Notes: generated by a model from the letters alone, not told the origin. Numbered from the stretch's first letter, positions 25,889 through 36,462 are shown. The stretch: DNA of 64,000 nucleotides from Saprospirales bacterium (GCA_016711045.1 JADJTT010000012.1:124001-188000); one strand, 5' to 3'. A program made the numbers and translations.

Positions 25889-28800
25889 ATGAAAGCAACG
25901 CCAACCCTCCCCTCAACGATACAACGCCTCTTTTGGAGAGGAATAGCCCTAATGGCATTTGCATTGGTCCTTTGGCCCTCCAGCGACCTGAAGGCCTCGC
26001 ACATTGTGGGTGGGGACATCACCTACAAATGCCTGGGCAACAACAAATACGAGATCACTCTTAATGTTTACCGGGATTGTTTCTACGGCGACCCGTTGGC
26101 CTGGTTTGACAACCCAGCCTATGTGGGGATTTACCGTAAATCCAACAACACCCTTTTCCAACAGGTAAACATGTATTTCTCGGGAGTCAACGACACCCTG
26201 AGCAATTTCATTACGGACACCTGTCTCTTCGTGCCGCCTGCGGTATGTGTGCATGCGACGCAGTATAAGAAAATTGTTACCATACCTTACGACCCTGCAG
26301 GGTATGAAATTGCATATATGCGCTGCTGCCGGAATGAAACGGTACAGAATATCATAGATCCACTCCATACCGGAGCCACGTTTTGTATTACGTTGTCGGG
26401 CCCCGCCATGCAGCAATGCAATTCATCCCCGAGCTTTGGATCGGTAGCACCCATATTTATTTGCGTCAACCAACCGCTCAATTACAACCATTCTGCTATC
26501 GACCCAGACGGCGACTCGCTGGTTTACCGGTTAAATACGCCACTTGTGGGTGGTACTTATACCAACGCCCAACCTATTCCACCGCCTGTACTTCCTCCAC
26601 TTCAAAACGTACAATGGCTTGACCCTCCTTATAGCGAAGACAACATGCTGGGGGCTTCCATCCCGCTCGAAATTGATCCTCATACCGGTATTCTCACGGC
26701 ATTCCCTACCATACAAGGGCAATTCGTAGTGGGCGTCGCGGTGGAGGAGTACAGAAATGGGGTCCTGCTGTCTACCGTTAGACGAGACTTTCAATATAAT
26801 ATTGGGGAATGTGGAGAAGTCATTTCCTCTTTCTTCATCCCCGATGCCCAATGCGATGACCTATCTGTAGATTTTCAGAATCTCAGCACCTTTGCAGATG
26901 CATTTATTTGGTACTTCGATTGGGGAGGAGATCTTTCACTCACCTCTACCGCCACTAATCCTACCTTTGTTTACCCAGATACAGGGTGGTATACGATTGC
27001 CTTAATTGCAGAACCTGCCAGTCAGTGTGTAGATACTTCATACAAACAGATCTATCTGCAGTACAATTCACTGTTTGCAGGCTTTGAGTTTACAGTCTTC
27101 GACTGTGTGGACACAACGGTGCTACAGATCACGGACATGAGTTTTGACACCATTTCTCCTATTATTTCCTGGAATTGGGAAATAACTTATAGCGATACCG
27201 TTATCCTGACTTCCACTGTAGAGAATCCAATATTCCAGATTCCCCGGGGTGTCACAGGTACCATTACCCTTACCGCCCTGTCGCTCAATGGGTGCGAACA
27301 ATCCATCTCCGAACCCTTCGTGACAGGTACGGATGAATTCCCTGTTTCCCTGATCCCAGATACACAGTCGATCTGTCTTGGAGATTCTGCCGTGCTAAAT
27401 CCCCAGGCCAATAACATTCTTTACCCCTTCTATTGGGAACCCGATAGTCTGTTTGCAGATCCGATGCTGCCAAACCAGACCGTTTCACCTGGTTCAAACA
27501 CGACTTATACGGTATATATTACAGCCGTTGACAGCCTTTGCTATGCACAGACAGATATAAACGTCATCGTTGAGCCGCTTCCCGAGCTCGCTTTTGACTT
27601 CGAGGTCGATTGCAATGGCCGGACGGTCAATTTTACAAATAACAGTATCAATTCAGCAAGCTATTTTTGGAATTTTGGCGACCTGAGTACAACTGGAGAC
27701 ACCTCCTCCCTTGTTAACCCCATCTATAGCTACCCGGATACCGGCACCTACATTATCACGCTCACCACCGGGGCTAATGCCCTCTGCAAGGACACGATCA
27801 GCCAGGAACTCGTTTTACAAAATACCATCCTGGAGGCAGCGTTCACCTATGAGCTCAACGATTGTGAAGTGGATTCCGTAGTGGTGTATTTTACCGATCA
27901 ATCGCAAAACGGCCTCAACAATACAATAGGTTGGGAATGGGAATTTGATGGTTTAGGCTCGTCTGACCAGCAAAACCCGACCCTGACCGTATTCCAAAGC
28001 GATACCATTTTGGTGCATTATACGATCACTACCGGCGACAATTGTCAGGATTCCATCACCCAGGAAATAATTGTCCTCCTGCCAGAAGATCAGTTTATCG
28101 TCGATTCGATCGTTATCTGCCCGGGTAACTCCGCGGAACTCAACCCGGGCGGAAATCCGGACCTGGTCTACCTTTGGTCGCCTTCCGATGGCCTGTCTGA
28201 TCCAACGGCTGCCAATCCGGTGGCCACGCCTTCAGAGACGACTACCTATACGGTTACGGTCTCTGTTCCCGATTTCACTACTTGCTTTATCACCCGGGAA
28301 GTGAAGGTCACCGTACCGCCTGCACTCAACCTGATGAGTAGCGGGGATGTAACTACCTGTGATCCCCAGGTGACACTTACCGCCTCTATCGATGCACCAG
28401 CTACCATTACCTGGGTGAGCAACCCTGGAAACAACATGTGGACCGGTGATGAGATTACGGTGGATGTCACGGGCGTAACCACCTACACCATCACCGCAGC
28501 AGATGCCTTCGGCTGTTCGGAAGAAACCTCCCTTACGGTACAAGGCGGCCCGGTAGACTATGCCCTCTCTGCCGACTCCATCATCATTTGTTCAGATGAG
28601 CCCTTCGATGTGTTTGTCACCAACCTGGATCCCAATGACGTACTTATATACCAGTGGGACCCTAACCCGGCGATCGTTTCAGGGGGAAATACCAACAACC
28701 CGGTGATCAGCAATGAGCCCGGGCAAACGGTGCTCTATGTCAATATGACCAACCAGTTCGATTGCGTGGCCAACGATTCGGTTTACCTGGCCATTGTCGA

Positions 28801-31800
28801 TTCAAACATCCAACTGGATTTTGATTATGAAATAATCGATTGTGATGGGCTGACTGTGCAGTTCAATAACCTCAGCCAGTTTGCCTATGACTTTGTGTGG
28901 GATTTTGGAGATCCTTCCAACCCGGGCGCTGTTTCATTTGAGGATAACCCGACGTACACCTATCCAGCCATTGGTACGTATCTGGTGACCCTTAATATCC
29001 TTTACGATGCCGCCTGCGTAGAACCGGTCACAAAACCGGTGGAACTGTTGGAGCCCATTCTGGATGCCGATTTCCGCTATTTCTTCACCGCTTGCGACGA
29101 AGATTCCATTACTATTGAGTTCAACGACCTGTCCTATAATTTCCTCAACAACACCACCAATTGGGACTGGACTTTCAGCAACGGCGGCACATCTACCCAA
29201 CAAAATCCGGTCATCACCGTCACCGAAAACCAGGTTCTGACGGCAACGTTGGTCATTACCACCGCATTTGATTGTACGGATACGGCCTCTTTTGAAATCC
29301 CGATTGAATTGACAGTAGTGGATCTGGCCGACACGATCATACTATGCTATGGGGATACGACCGCGATTAATCCGCTCGGTAACCCCAACTACCAGTACAA
29401 CTGGTCGCCCGCTATAGGGCTGAGCGACCCCACTGCCGTCAATCCGGATGTATTTGCAACCGAAACAACTACCTATACCGTTGATGTAACCAACTTTACC
29501 GGCGATACCTGCCAGATCACCCGGTCCATCACCGTGATCGTACCCGAATTGATCACGCTTGATGCCAATGGCGGCCTGGCCATCGCCTGTAACGAACCCA
29601 TTACCCTGGATGTGGTGGCCAACGTTTCTCCTCTTGTCTTTACCTGGACCAATACTGCCGGCGATGTGATAGGAACCGGAGATATGCTGGTGGTTTTCCC
29701 GACCAATACAACTACCTACTATGTGGAAGGCGTAGACCAATACGGGTGTAGTGGCAGAGATACCGTGATCGTCACCGTACCCACTCAGATCGAAGTGGCA
29801 ATTGAAGGGGAGTTTGTGAGTTGCCAGACCACGGTAGACCTTACAGCCTTTACCAATGCCGATCCAGCCATTTTCCAATGGTTTGCCAATGGAACTCCCT
29901 TCGGAGGTAACACCAACATGGTAAGCGTCGATCCAGGTATCTCCACGTTGTATACCGTCATTGCCACCGACACGTTTGGCTGCCAGGCTACTGCTGATTC
30001 GTTGGTCACTGTGCCGGAAGCAATCAATATGGAAGTTACCGATGACCAGGTAAGTTGTCAAACAGCCGTCACGCTTTCCGCCATTGCCAATGTGCCGCTG
30101 AATTACGTCTGGACCAGCAATAATATGGTCGTCGATACCGTGGCAACAATTACGGTACAACCGGGAGAAACCGTCTGGTATTATATAACGGGGACTGACT
30201 CCCTGGGCTGTTTTAGAGAAGACAGCGTGCTGGTCACTGTACCTCCACCTATTGAGGTGGCGATCGAAGGAGATTTTGTCAGTTGCCAGGCTACCGTGGA
30301 TCTTACCGCCTTAACCACTGTTGCCCCGGTCACGTTCCAATGGTTTGCAGATGGGGTCCCCTTTGGAGGGAATACCGGTACGGTAAGCGTTGATCCGGGC
30401 ATTTCAACCCTGTATACCGTCATTGCAACCGACACCTTTGGCTGCCAGGCTACCGCCGATTCGCTGGTCACCGTGCCGGATGCGATCATCATGGAAGTCA
30501 CGGATGACCAGGTTAGTTGCCAGACAGCGGTGAATCTCTCGGCCACTGCCAATGTGCCGCTGAACTACGTCTGGACCAGCAATAATGTTGTCGTCGATAC
30601 TGTGGCTAATATTACGGTGCAGCCAGGAACCTCCTCCTGGTACTACATAACGGGGACTGACTCCCTGGGCTGTTTTAGGGAAGACAGTGTACTGGTAACC
30701 GTTCCGCCTCCGGTTAATGTATCGGTGGAAGGAGATATGGTCAGCTGCCAGCAAGAAATTACGCTCGAGGCGGTCAGCACGATCAGCCCCGTTACTTATG
30801 AATGGTTTGTAAACGGAAATCCCATTGGAGATGGCTCCAATACGCTTACGGTCAACCCGGGACTGACCACAGATTACGTGGTGGTGGTCACAGATACGTT
30901 TGGTTGCCAGGCCACCGATACAGCCCTTGTGGTCGTGCCAAGTCAAATAGTCCTCACGGTCTCTGAAGACCAGATCAGTTGCCAGACTGAAGTTGAGTTG
31001 ACCGCCAGTGGAAACGTAACGCTTACATACCAATGGTGGGTCAATAGCATGCAGGTTGGTGATTCTTCTGTTATTCTTGTTAATCCGGATACCACAACGC
31101 TTTACTATGTCCTCGTTACTGATTCCCTGGGTTGCCAGGCTGCGGAGACCGTGTTAGTCACCGTACCGGAAACCATTGAAATGCTGATAACCCCAGATAC
31201 AACGGCCTGTGAGGGGCCCATTATGCTCACCGCGACAGCAAATGTACCCCTTGGGTATGAGTGGTGGACAGGAGGATCTGATCCGGTTAGCGGATCCCAA
31301 ATTACCGTGCTGCCGGATACTACCGGGTGGTACTATGTATTGGGAACGGATAACTTCGGATGCGAGGCACTGGATAGTGTGTTTGTAACCAACGGCATCG
31401 TCGATATCCAGGCGGATGGACAGATAATTGTCTGTCCGGTCGATTCCATGACCCTGGAAGTGACCAATACCGATCCGTTTGACATGCTTTCCTACGTTTG
31501 GAGCGCAGGGGCGGGTGGTACCATTCTGAGTGATGATACCCTCTCGCTTATTACGGTCAGTACGATACCGGGATCGGTGGAGTTTTACGTGACGGCTACC
31601 AATCAGTTTGGTTGCTCCTTCACGGATACGGTGGAGGTATTGATGTCGGATTTCGAACCTACCTTCAACGATACCGTCCATGTCTGCTCGGGCATTCCAA
31701 CCGAAATCAACCCGGGCGCCAACCCCAACTATACGTACAACTGGGAACCTCAAATTGGCGGCATCGACCCGACATCTCCCAATCCGACGGTTACCCTGAC

Positions 31801-32914
31801 GCAAAGCCAGACCTATACCGTAACGATCACGGATTTTGCAGGCGTTGATACTTGCGCTGCCATACTGGAGGTTACCGTCCTTGTCAATCCGGACATTCAG
31901 TTGGATGCGCAAGGGGATACGACCTTGTGTGAATTCGTTCCGACCCTGCTTACCGCCACTACTGGAGTCACGCCTGCTAACCTAAGCTGGTATGACGACC
32001 CTGCGCTGAGCAATATGATCGGAGATGGAAGTCAGATCGTGGTAACCCCGGTAGGCAATACCATTTACTACGTAGTTGCCCAGGATATGCTGGGCTGTCT
32101 CGACACCGCAACGGTCGAAATCAATGCGTTCCCGATCGATATTTCCACCATTCCCCAATACGATCTTTGTATTGGAGAGGAATTAGTGATCGGGGTGATC
32201 AATAACGCGCAAGATCAGGATCTGACCTATGTTTGGTCGCCCGGGAATTCCATCGTGGAAGGAGGAACCACGCCGACGCCAACTGTAAATCCGAATCTTT
32301 CCACCACTTACACGGTCATCGTAGAAAACCAGTATGGGTGTGTAGATTCCGCCAGCACCTTCGTCAATGTGATCGACGTAATCTCCTCGCTGTTTGCCAC
32401 CGCAGACCCGGATACGATCTTGTACAAATCCGGTATGACCTCCCAGCTGGAAACGATATTTAATAACGATTACACATACTGGTGGTGGCCCGACGGGTCC
32501 CTGATCACCAGCAATACGATCTACAATCCGGTTGCAGAGCCCGATTCTACTACTACCTACTACATTGAAATTGAAGGAGAAGCCGGATGCCGGGGACTTG
32601 ACTCCGTCACGGTTGTGGTCCTCGATCCTCCTTGTGAACCGCCCTACATCTTTGTGCCCACCGCCTTTACCCCCAATGGGGATGGCGAAAATGACACCTT
32701 ATTTGTGCGGGGCAACACCATTGATGTGGTATACTTTGCGGTTTACAGCCGTTGGGGACAAAAGGTATTTGAGACTACCGATCTGAATGTAGGCTGGGAT
32801 GGCACCTTCAAAGGAGAAGCCCTTCCCCCGGACGTATTTGGATGGTATCTGAGCGTGGAATGCTTTAACGGAGATAAGTTCTTTGATAAAGGGAACGTGA
32901 CGCTGCTCCGATAA
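25889..32914 (+). CDS. Giant T9SS-secreted adhesin with PKD-like repeats and type B sorting domain
   Basis: A 2341-residue protein from the ATG at 25889, 55 bases after the OmpA gene. The signal peptide ends near DLKASH. The mature start SHIVGGDITYKCLGNNKYEI is typical of gliding-associated adhesins. Then come PKD-like domains (e.g. FIWYFDWGG, TYSYPDTGTY) and many 75-80 residue Ig-like repeats marked by a Cys pair and TTTYTV. Residues 1301-1454 and 1455-1608 are two nearly identical 154-residue units. About residues 2250-2341 form the CHU_C type B sorting domain with FVPTAFTPNGDGENDTLFV. The protein is expected to be exported by the T9SS with the upstream SprF-like protein and displayed for adhesion or gliding. 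The ligand is unknown. Confidence 0.92.
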   Translation: MKATPTLPSTIQRLFWRGIALMAFALVLWPSSDLKASHIVGGDITYKCLGNNKYEITLNVYRDCFYGDPLAWFDNPAYVGIYRKSNNTLFQQVNMYFSGVNDTLSNFITDTCLFVPPAVCVHATQYKKIVTIPYDPAGYEIAYMRCCRNETVQNIIDPLHTGATFCITLSGPAMQQCNSSPSFGSVAPIFICVNQPLNYNHSAIDPDGDSLVYRLNTPLVGGTYTNAQPIPPPVLPPLQNVQWLDPPYSEDNMLGASIPLEIDPHTGILTAFPTIQGQFVVGVAVEEYRNGVLLSTVRRDFQYNIGECGEVISSFFIPDAQCDDLSVDFQNLSTFADAFIWYFDWGGDLSLTSTATNPTFVYPDTGWYTIALIAEPASQCVDTSYKQIYLQYNSLFAGFEFTVFDCVDTTVLQITDMSFDTISPIISWNWEITYSDTVILTSTVENPIFQIPRGVTGTITLTALSLNGCEQSISEPFVTGTDEFPVSLIPDTQSICLGDSAVLNPQANNILYPFYWEPDSLFADPMLPNQTVSPGSNTTYTVYITAVDSLCYAQTDINVIVEPLPELAFDFEVDCNGRTVNFTNNSINSASYFWNFGDLSTTGDTSSLVNPIYSYPDTGTYIITLTTGANALCKDTISQELVLQNTILEAAFTYELNDCEVDSVVVYFTDQSQNGLNNTIGWEWEFDGLGSSDQQNPTLTVFQSDTILVHYTITTGDNCQDSITQEIIVLLPEDQFIVDSIVICPGNSAELNPGGNPDLVYLWSPSDGLSDPTAANPVATPSETTTYTVTVSVPDFTTCFITREVKVTVPPALNLMSSGDVTTCDPQVTLTASIDAPATITWVSNPGNNMWTGDEITVDVTGVTTYTITAADAFGCSEETSLTVQGGPVDYALSADSIIICSDEPFDVFVTNLDPNDVLIYQWDPNPAIVSGGNTNNPVISNEPGQTVLYVNMTNQFDCVANDSVYLAIVDSNIQLDFDYEIIDCDGLTVQFNNLSQFAYDFVWDFGDPSNPGAVSFEDNPTYTYPAIGTYLVTLNILYDAACVEPVTKPVELLEPILDADFRYFFTACDEDSITIEFNDLSYNFLNNTTNWDWTFSNGGTSTQQNPVITVTENQVLTATLVITTAFDCTDTASFEIPIELTVVDLADTIILCYGDTTAINPLGNPNYQYNWSPAIGLSDPTAVNPDVFATETTTYTVDVTNFTGDTCQITRSITVIVPELITLDANGGLAIACNEPITLDVVANVSPLVFTWTNTAGDVIGTGDMLVVFPTNTTTYYVEGVDQYGCSGRDTVIVTVPTQIEVAIEGEFVSCQTTVDLTAFTNADPAIFQWFANGTPFGGNTNMVSVDPGISTLYTVIATDTFGCQATADSLVTVPEAINMEVTDDQVSCQTAVTLSAIANVPLNYVWTSNNMVVDTVATITVQPGETVWYYITGTDSLGCFREDSVLVTVPPPIEVAIEGDFVSCQATVDLTALTTVAPVTFQWFADGVPFGGNTGTVSVDPGISTLYTVIATDTFGCQATADSLVTVPDAIIMEVTDDQVSCQTAVNLSATANVPLNYVWTSNNVVVDTVANITVQPGTSSWYYITGTDSLGCFREDSVLVTVPPPVNVSVEGDMVSCQQEITLEAVSTISPVTYEWFVNGNPIGDGSNTLTVNPGLTTDYVVVVTDTFGCQATDTALVVVPSQIVLTVSEDQISCQTEVELTASGNVTLTYQWWVNSMQVGDSSVILVNPDTTTLYYVLVTDSLGCQAAETVLVTVPETIEMLITPDTTACEGPIMLTATANVPLGYEWWTGGSDPVSGSQITVLPDTTGWYYVLGTDNFGCEALDSVFVTNGIVDIQADGQIIVCPVDSMTLEVTNTDPFDMLSYVWSAGAGGTILSDDTLSLITVSTIPGSVEFYVTATNQFGCSFTDTVEVLMSDFEPTFNDTVHVCSGIPTEINPGANPNYTYNWEPQIGGIDPTSPNPTVTLTQSQTYTVTITDFAGVDTCAAILEVTVLVNPDIQLDAQGDTTLCEFVPTLLTATTGVTPANLSWYDDPALSNMIGDGSQIVVTPVGNTIYYVVAQDMLGCLDTATVEINAFPIDISTIPQYDLCIGEELVIGVINNAQDQDLTYVWSPGNSIVEGGTTPTPTVNPNLSTTYTVIVENQYGCVDSASTFVNVIDVISSLFATADPDTILYKSGMTSQLETIFNNDYTYWWWPDGSLITSNTIYNPVAEPDSTTTYYIEIEGEAGCRGLDSVTVVVLDPPCEPPYIFVPTAFTPNGDGENDTLFVRGNTIDVVYFAVYSRWGQKVFETTDLNVGWDGTFKGEALPPDVFGWYLSVECFNGDKFFDKGNVTLLR
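29789..30712 (+). repeat. Two 462-bp tandem repeats inside the giant adhesin
   Basis: Unit 1 spans 29789-30250 and unit 2 spans 30251-30712, each 154 residues (two Ig-like modules); a diverged third unit begins at 30713. Long stretches are identical at the nucleotide level, for example around the TGTDSLGCF segment, so the copy is recent or maintained by recombination. Confidence 0.88.
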
Positions 32915-32920
32915 AAAAAG

Positions 32921-32954
32921 GAGGGTGTCAGCCGACCGGCTGACACCCTCTTTT
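32921..32954. terminator. Bidirectional terminator between adhesin and aspartyl protease
   Basis: Perfect 13-bp stem GAGGGTGTCAGCC/GGCTGACACCCTC (32921-32933 with 32938-32950), A-run on the left and T-run on the right, placed between two convergent stop codons (32914 and 32956). It should terminate both transcripts. Confidence 0.9.
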
Positions 32955-32955
32955 C

Positions 32956-34179
32956 TTATATTCCTTCGAAATAAGGTTCTTTATTCAATCGAATGCGTCT
33001 TGTAGCTCCATCCTGCTCGAGAAGCAGATCTAATTCCTCCCACTCATTTTTCATTTGCTCGTCCAAAAAGAACCGGCAAAACGTCTTTTTATCAAAATTT
33101 ATAAAGTCCATCCCATTCATGAACAGAATGCGATCGCCCGGCAGAATGCCTTCCCGGGCAGCCTGACTATTCTCCCATACATACCGGACCAAGAGTTGAT
33201 CGTCCTTAAAGAGTGTAGAAAAGCCAAAGCTGGCCAAGTCCTTTGTGTTGGGCAGCACTTTGGGGCTGATGTAGAGTTGGCTGGTCTGCCAGTCAACCGT
33301 AAGTACAAACTGGCGAAGAAATGCATTTCCGATGCTACCTCTTTCCTTGCCAAAAAAATCTATCGAAGCGGGTGGTAAGGGGATGGAGTCCGGCATGGTG
33401 AGGTCGCTCACCCAGGTCCGGTAGATGGTATCTCCCTCCGCTTCGCCAAACAGGCCGACGGAGGCAGCACCATAGGTACGCCATACCGCTACTGGCCCTT
33501 TTTCCTGCACCTGGTAAAAAGCCGATCTGGATGCTCCGATCCACCCGGAGGCCCCCGTGTCTATCGTCAGTGGCCCAAGTGGCACGCCATTCGCGCGAAT
33601 CATAACCTGGGGTGTTCGCTGTGGCGGATAGGAAAATCCCCAGGTCAGAGCGGTAGAATCAACCTGGAGGCTATCCAGCCGGCTGGCCAGAATGATCTTC
33701 ATGCCCGGATAATCGATTTGTAGAAATGTCTTGGCGAGCAAATTTGAGCCAATGAACCCGTCTACCCCTAAACATGCCAATTCAGGGGAGGTATCTAAAT
33801 CTGCAATAACAGCGCCGGATCCGGAAAAGACCAATTCGCCAAGCTGAAGACTGTCCAGCCGGACAAAAGAAAGCGGCTGGGATTTTCCTTGGGAATCTCC
33901 GACCTTGTAGGTAAGGACAGATCGGATACCCAACTCCGCAGCCAATTCTGTGGTGATGACATTGGGCGCACCGGTATCAAGCAGGAAATGCCTGACCTTG
34001 CCTCCAATGGTTACCGGGATGACGATCAATCCGGCCCGTTCTTCAAATGCCAACTCCATCCGGAATTCCGTTTTTGAAAGGGTTCCCTCCTGCAATAGTT
34101 GCCGGATTTTACCAGCCGTGCCACACCCTGTGAGAAAGATCAGCAAGGCTAATATCATGCCTGTGGATAAACGATGCAT
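32956..34179 (-). CDS. Retropepsin-like aspartyl protease lipoprotein with PDZ domain
   Basis: A 407-residue protein with lipobox FLTGC (Cys19). Two aspartyl-protease motifs are present: HFLLDTGAPN near residue 65 and LTIDTGASGW near residue 208. They lie in two halves of similar layout, so a single chain may form the pseudo-dimeric active site as in eukaryotic pepsins. A PDZ domain spans about 320-395 (AAREGILPGDRILFMNG). It is likely an envelope-anchored peptidase that recognises C-termini. It is monocistronic: terminators flank it on both sides. Function is inferred from motifs only. Confidence 0.85.
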   Translation of the reverse strand: MHRLSTGMILALLIFLTGCGTAGKIRQLLQEGTLSKTEFRMELAFEERAGLIVIPVTIGGKVRHFLLDTGAPNVITTELAAELGIRSVLTYKVGDSQGKSQPLSFVRLDSLQLGELVFSGSGAVIADLDTSPELACLGVDGFIGSNLLAKTFLQIDYPGMKIILASRLDSLQVDSTALTWGFSYPPQRTPQVMIRANGVPLGPLTIDTGASGWIGASRSAFYQVQEKGPVAVWRTYGAASVGLFGEAEGDTIYRTWVSDLTMPDSIPLPPASIDFFGKERGSIGNAFLRQFVLTVDWQTSQLYISPKVLPNTKDLASFGFSTLFKDDQLLVRYVWENSQAAREGILPGDRILFMNGMDFINFDKKTFCRFFLDEQMKNEWEELDLLLEQDGATRRIRLNKEPYFEGI

Positions 34180-34210
34180 ATGGAATTAATTTTTCGAAAA
34201 GGTACAAAAT

Positions 34211-34253
34211 AAAAAAGCGCTGCCCGGAAACTCCCGGCAGCGCTTTTTTTTTT
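34211..34253 (-). terminator. Rho-independent terminator after the pyrophosphatase gene
   Basis: Stem GCGCTGCC/GGCAGCGC (34217-34224 with 34236-34243), an A-run before and a T-run of ten after on the plus strand. It lies past the stop codon at 34267 of the minus-strand gene and also upstream of the aspartyl protease start. Confidence 0.88.
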
Positions 34254-34266
34254 AGAGCTGATCGTA

Positions 34267-36462
34267 TTACAGCAACGGTGCAATCACCAATGCAATAACC
34301 GACATCAATTTCAGCAGAATATTCAGGGAAGGACCCGAGGTATCTTTGAAGGGATCACCTACCGTATCCCCTACCACAGCCGCTTTGTGGGGGTCGGAGC
34401 CTTTGTAGTACATCTTGCCGTCAATTTCCACTCCTGATTCAAACATCTTCTTGGCATTATCCCAGGCGCCACCGGCGTTAGACTGGAAGATAGCCATCAG
34501 TACCCCAACTACCGTTACGCCAGCCAGCAAACCGCCCAACATCTCTGCACCGCCCAGGAAACCGGTTAGTACCGGCGCCAACACGGCCAACAAGCCCGGA
34601 AGGATCATTTCCCGGATAGCCGCGCGAGTAGAGATATCCACACAATAGCCATATTCGGCTTTCCCGTCCGCATCGTCAAAAACCTTGCGATCTTCTTTAT
34701 TCCACTCTTCCATTTCTTTGCCGTCGTTTTTCCGCATAACAGCCAATGCGGCTTTCAACTCGGGAATATCGGCAAACTGACGTCTAACTTCCTTGATCAT
34801 CGCCATAGCCGCACGGCCTACTGCCTGCATTGCAAGGGCGGAGAACAACAACGGAAGCATGCCGCCTACGAACAGACCAGCCATTACTTCTGGCTTGGAA
34901 ACGTCGATAGAGGTTATCTTGGCAGTCGTCATAAAAGCGCCAAACAGCGCTAACGCCGTAAGCGCTGCCGAACCGATTGCAAAGCCTTTTCCGATAGCAG
35001 CTGTGGTGTTGCCCACGGCATCCAGCTTATCGGTACGCTCACGCACTTCTTTAGGCAGTTCACCCATTTCAGCGATACCCCCGGCATTGTCAGAAACAGG
35101 GCCATACGCATCAACGGCCAGCTGAATACCTGTATTGGAAAGCATACCTACCGCCGCGATAGCGATACCATACAACCCACCAAAATAGAAAGCGCCGATA
35201 ATGGAGGCAGCCAGGATCAGGATCGGAATAGCCGTGGAGATCATCCCCACGCCCAGACCGGCAATGATGTTGGTGGCCGAACCCGTTAGTGATTGCTTCA
35301 CAATCGACCGCACCGGGTAGGTACCCGTACCTGTGAAAAATTCGGTGACTACGCCGATTAACAAGCCGGCAACCAATCCGATGATCGTAGCAAAAAAGAT
35401 GCCGTTGGCCGTCAATTCGCGGATGATCGGATTACCCGCACTATCGCGGTAAAGCTGGTCAGTATAGGACCAATCAGCCGGCAACATCCAGGTAATAATA
35501 AAATAGGAGAGCACGACCATTACAATCGAAGAACCAAATTCCCCTACGTTTAAAGCCTTTTGGGGATTTCCGCCCTCTTTTACACGAACAAAGAACGTAC
35601 CTGCAATGGAGGTGATAATCCCTACACCTGCGAGAAGCATCGGGAGCAAAACAGCGTTCAGGCCGTTAAATTCATTGGTAGCTTCAAATCCCGTAGCTCC
35701 AATAAAGGCGGCACCCAATACCATGGTACCGACGATCGAGCCTACATAGCTTTCGAAAAGGTCAGCACCCATGCCTGCTACGTCACCCACGTTGTCGCCA
35801 ACGTTATCAGCGATTGTGGCAGGGTTCAACGGGTGGTCTTCAGGAATACCTGCTTCGACTTTCCCCACCAGGTCAGCGCCTACGTCAGCAGCCTTTGTAT
35901 ATATACCGCCACCTACGCGCGCAAACAAGGCAATGGAAGAAGCGCCAAAGGAGAATCCGGTGATGACCGTGATGACCTTGGCAATATCCCAGCCCATGTT
36001 GCTATACAATAAAAACAAAGAACCGAGGCCCAACACCCCAAGACCAACTACGCCCATCCCCATGACCGAACCACCGGCAAAGGCCACTTCCAGCGCTTTT
36101 CCGAGACTGGTGCGCGCCGCATGAGTCGTGCGCACATTGGCCTTTGTGGCTACGCGCATACCAATAAAACCAGCAAGAGCCGAACACAATGCACCCATAA
36201 TAAAGGAAAGGGCGATCAGTGGAGAAGATCCTTCCGTGGTTCCGCTAAATCCAAGCAAAATAGCCACGGCGATCACAAAGATCGATAAGACCCGGTATTC
36301 AGCCTTGAGAAATGCCATTGCACCCTCGGCAATTGCCTTGGCAATGCGCGCCATTCGCTCCGTTCCGACTTCCTGACGGGAAACCCATGCGGATTTCCAG
36401 GCAGTATATAAAAGTCCCAACACGCCGAAAACGGGAATTAGGTAAATTAACATGGTACCCAT
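34267..36462 (-). CDS. hppA: Membrane-bound proton/sodium-pumping pyrophosphatase
   Basis: A 731-residue protein from the ATG at 36462 (MGTMLIYLIP); a frame 21 codons longer is charged and improbable. About 16 membrane segments. The pyrophosphate-binding motif DVGADLVGKVEAGIPEDHP and the following DNVGDNVGD acidic loop are intact, as is the GNTTAAIGKG segment. The alanine at GNTTAA is the residue found in the K+-dependent subclass (a lysine there marks the K+-independent one); this is a family rule and not a measurement. It couples PPi hydrolysis to H+ or Na+ export. The gene is single, with a terminator behind it. Confidence 0.96.
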   Translation of the reverse strand: MGTMLIYLIPVFGVLGLLYTAWKSAWVSRQEVGTERMARIAKAIAEGAMAFLKAEYRVLSIFVIAVAILLGFSGTTEGSSPLIALSFIMGALCSALAGFIGMRVATKANVRTTHAARTSLGKALEVAFAGGSVMGMGVVGLGVLGLGSLFLLYSNMGWDIAKVITVITGFSFGASSIALFARVGGGIYTKAADVGADLVGKVEAGIPEDHPLNPATIADNVGDNVGDVAGMGADLFESYVGSIVGTMVLGAAFIGATGFEATNEFNGLNAVLLPMLLAGVGIITSIAGTFFVRVKEGGNPQKALNVGEFGSSIVMVVLSYFIITWMLPADWSYTDQLYRDSAGNPIIRELTANGIFFATIIGLVAGLLIGVVTEFFTGTGTYPVRSIVKQSLTGSATNIIAGLGVGMISTAIPILILAASIIGAFYFGGLYGIAIAAVGMLSNTGIQLAVDAYGPVSDNAGGIAEMGELPKEVRERTDKLDAVGNTTAAIGKGFAIGSAALTALALFGAFMTTAKITSIDVSKPEVMAGLFVGGMLPLLFSALAMQAVGRAAMAMIKEVRRQFADIPELKAALAVMRKNDGKEMEEWNKEDRKVFDDADGKAEYGYCVDISTRAAIREMILPGLLAVLAPVLTGFLGGAEMLGGLLAGVTVVGVLMAIFQSNAGGAWDNAKKMFESGVEIDGKMYYKGSDPHKAAVVGDTVGDPFKDTSGPSLNILLKLMSVIALVIAPLL

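Noticed and set aside
29342..31912. Long open frames on the minus strand within the giant adhesin
   Set aside because: They mirror the repeats of the real gene, lack starts with context and have compositions typical of antisense reading.
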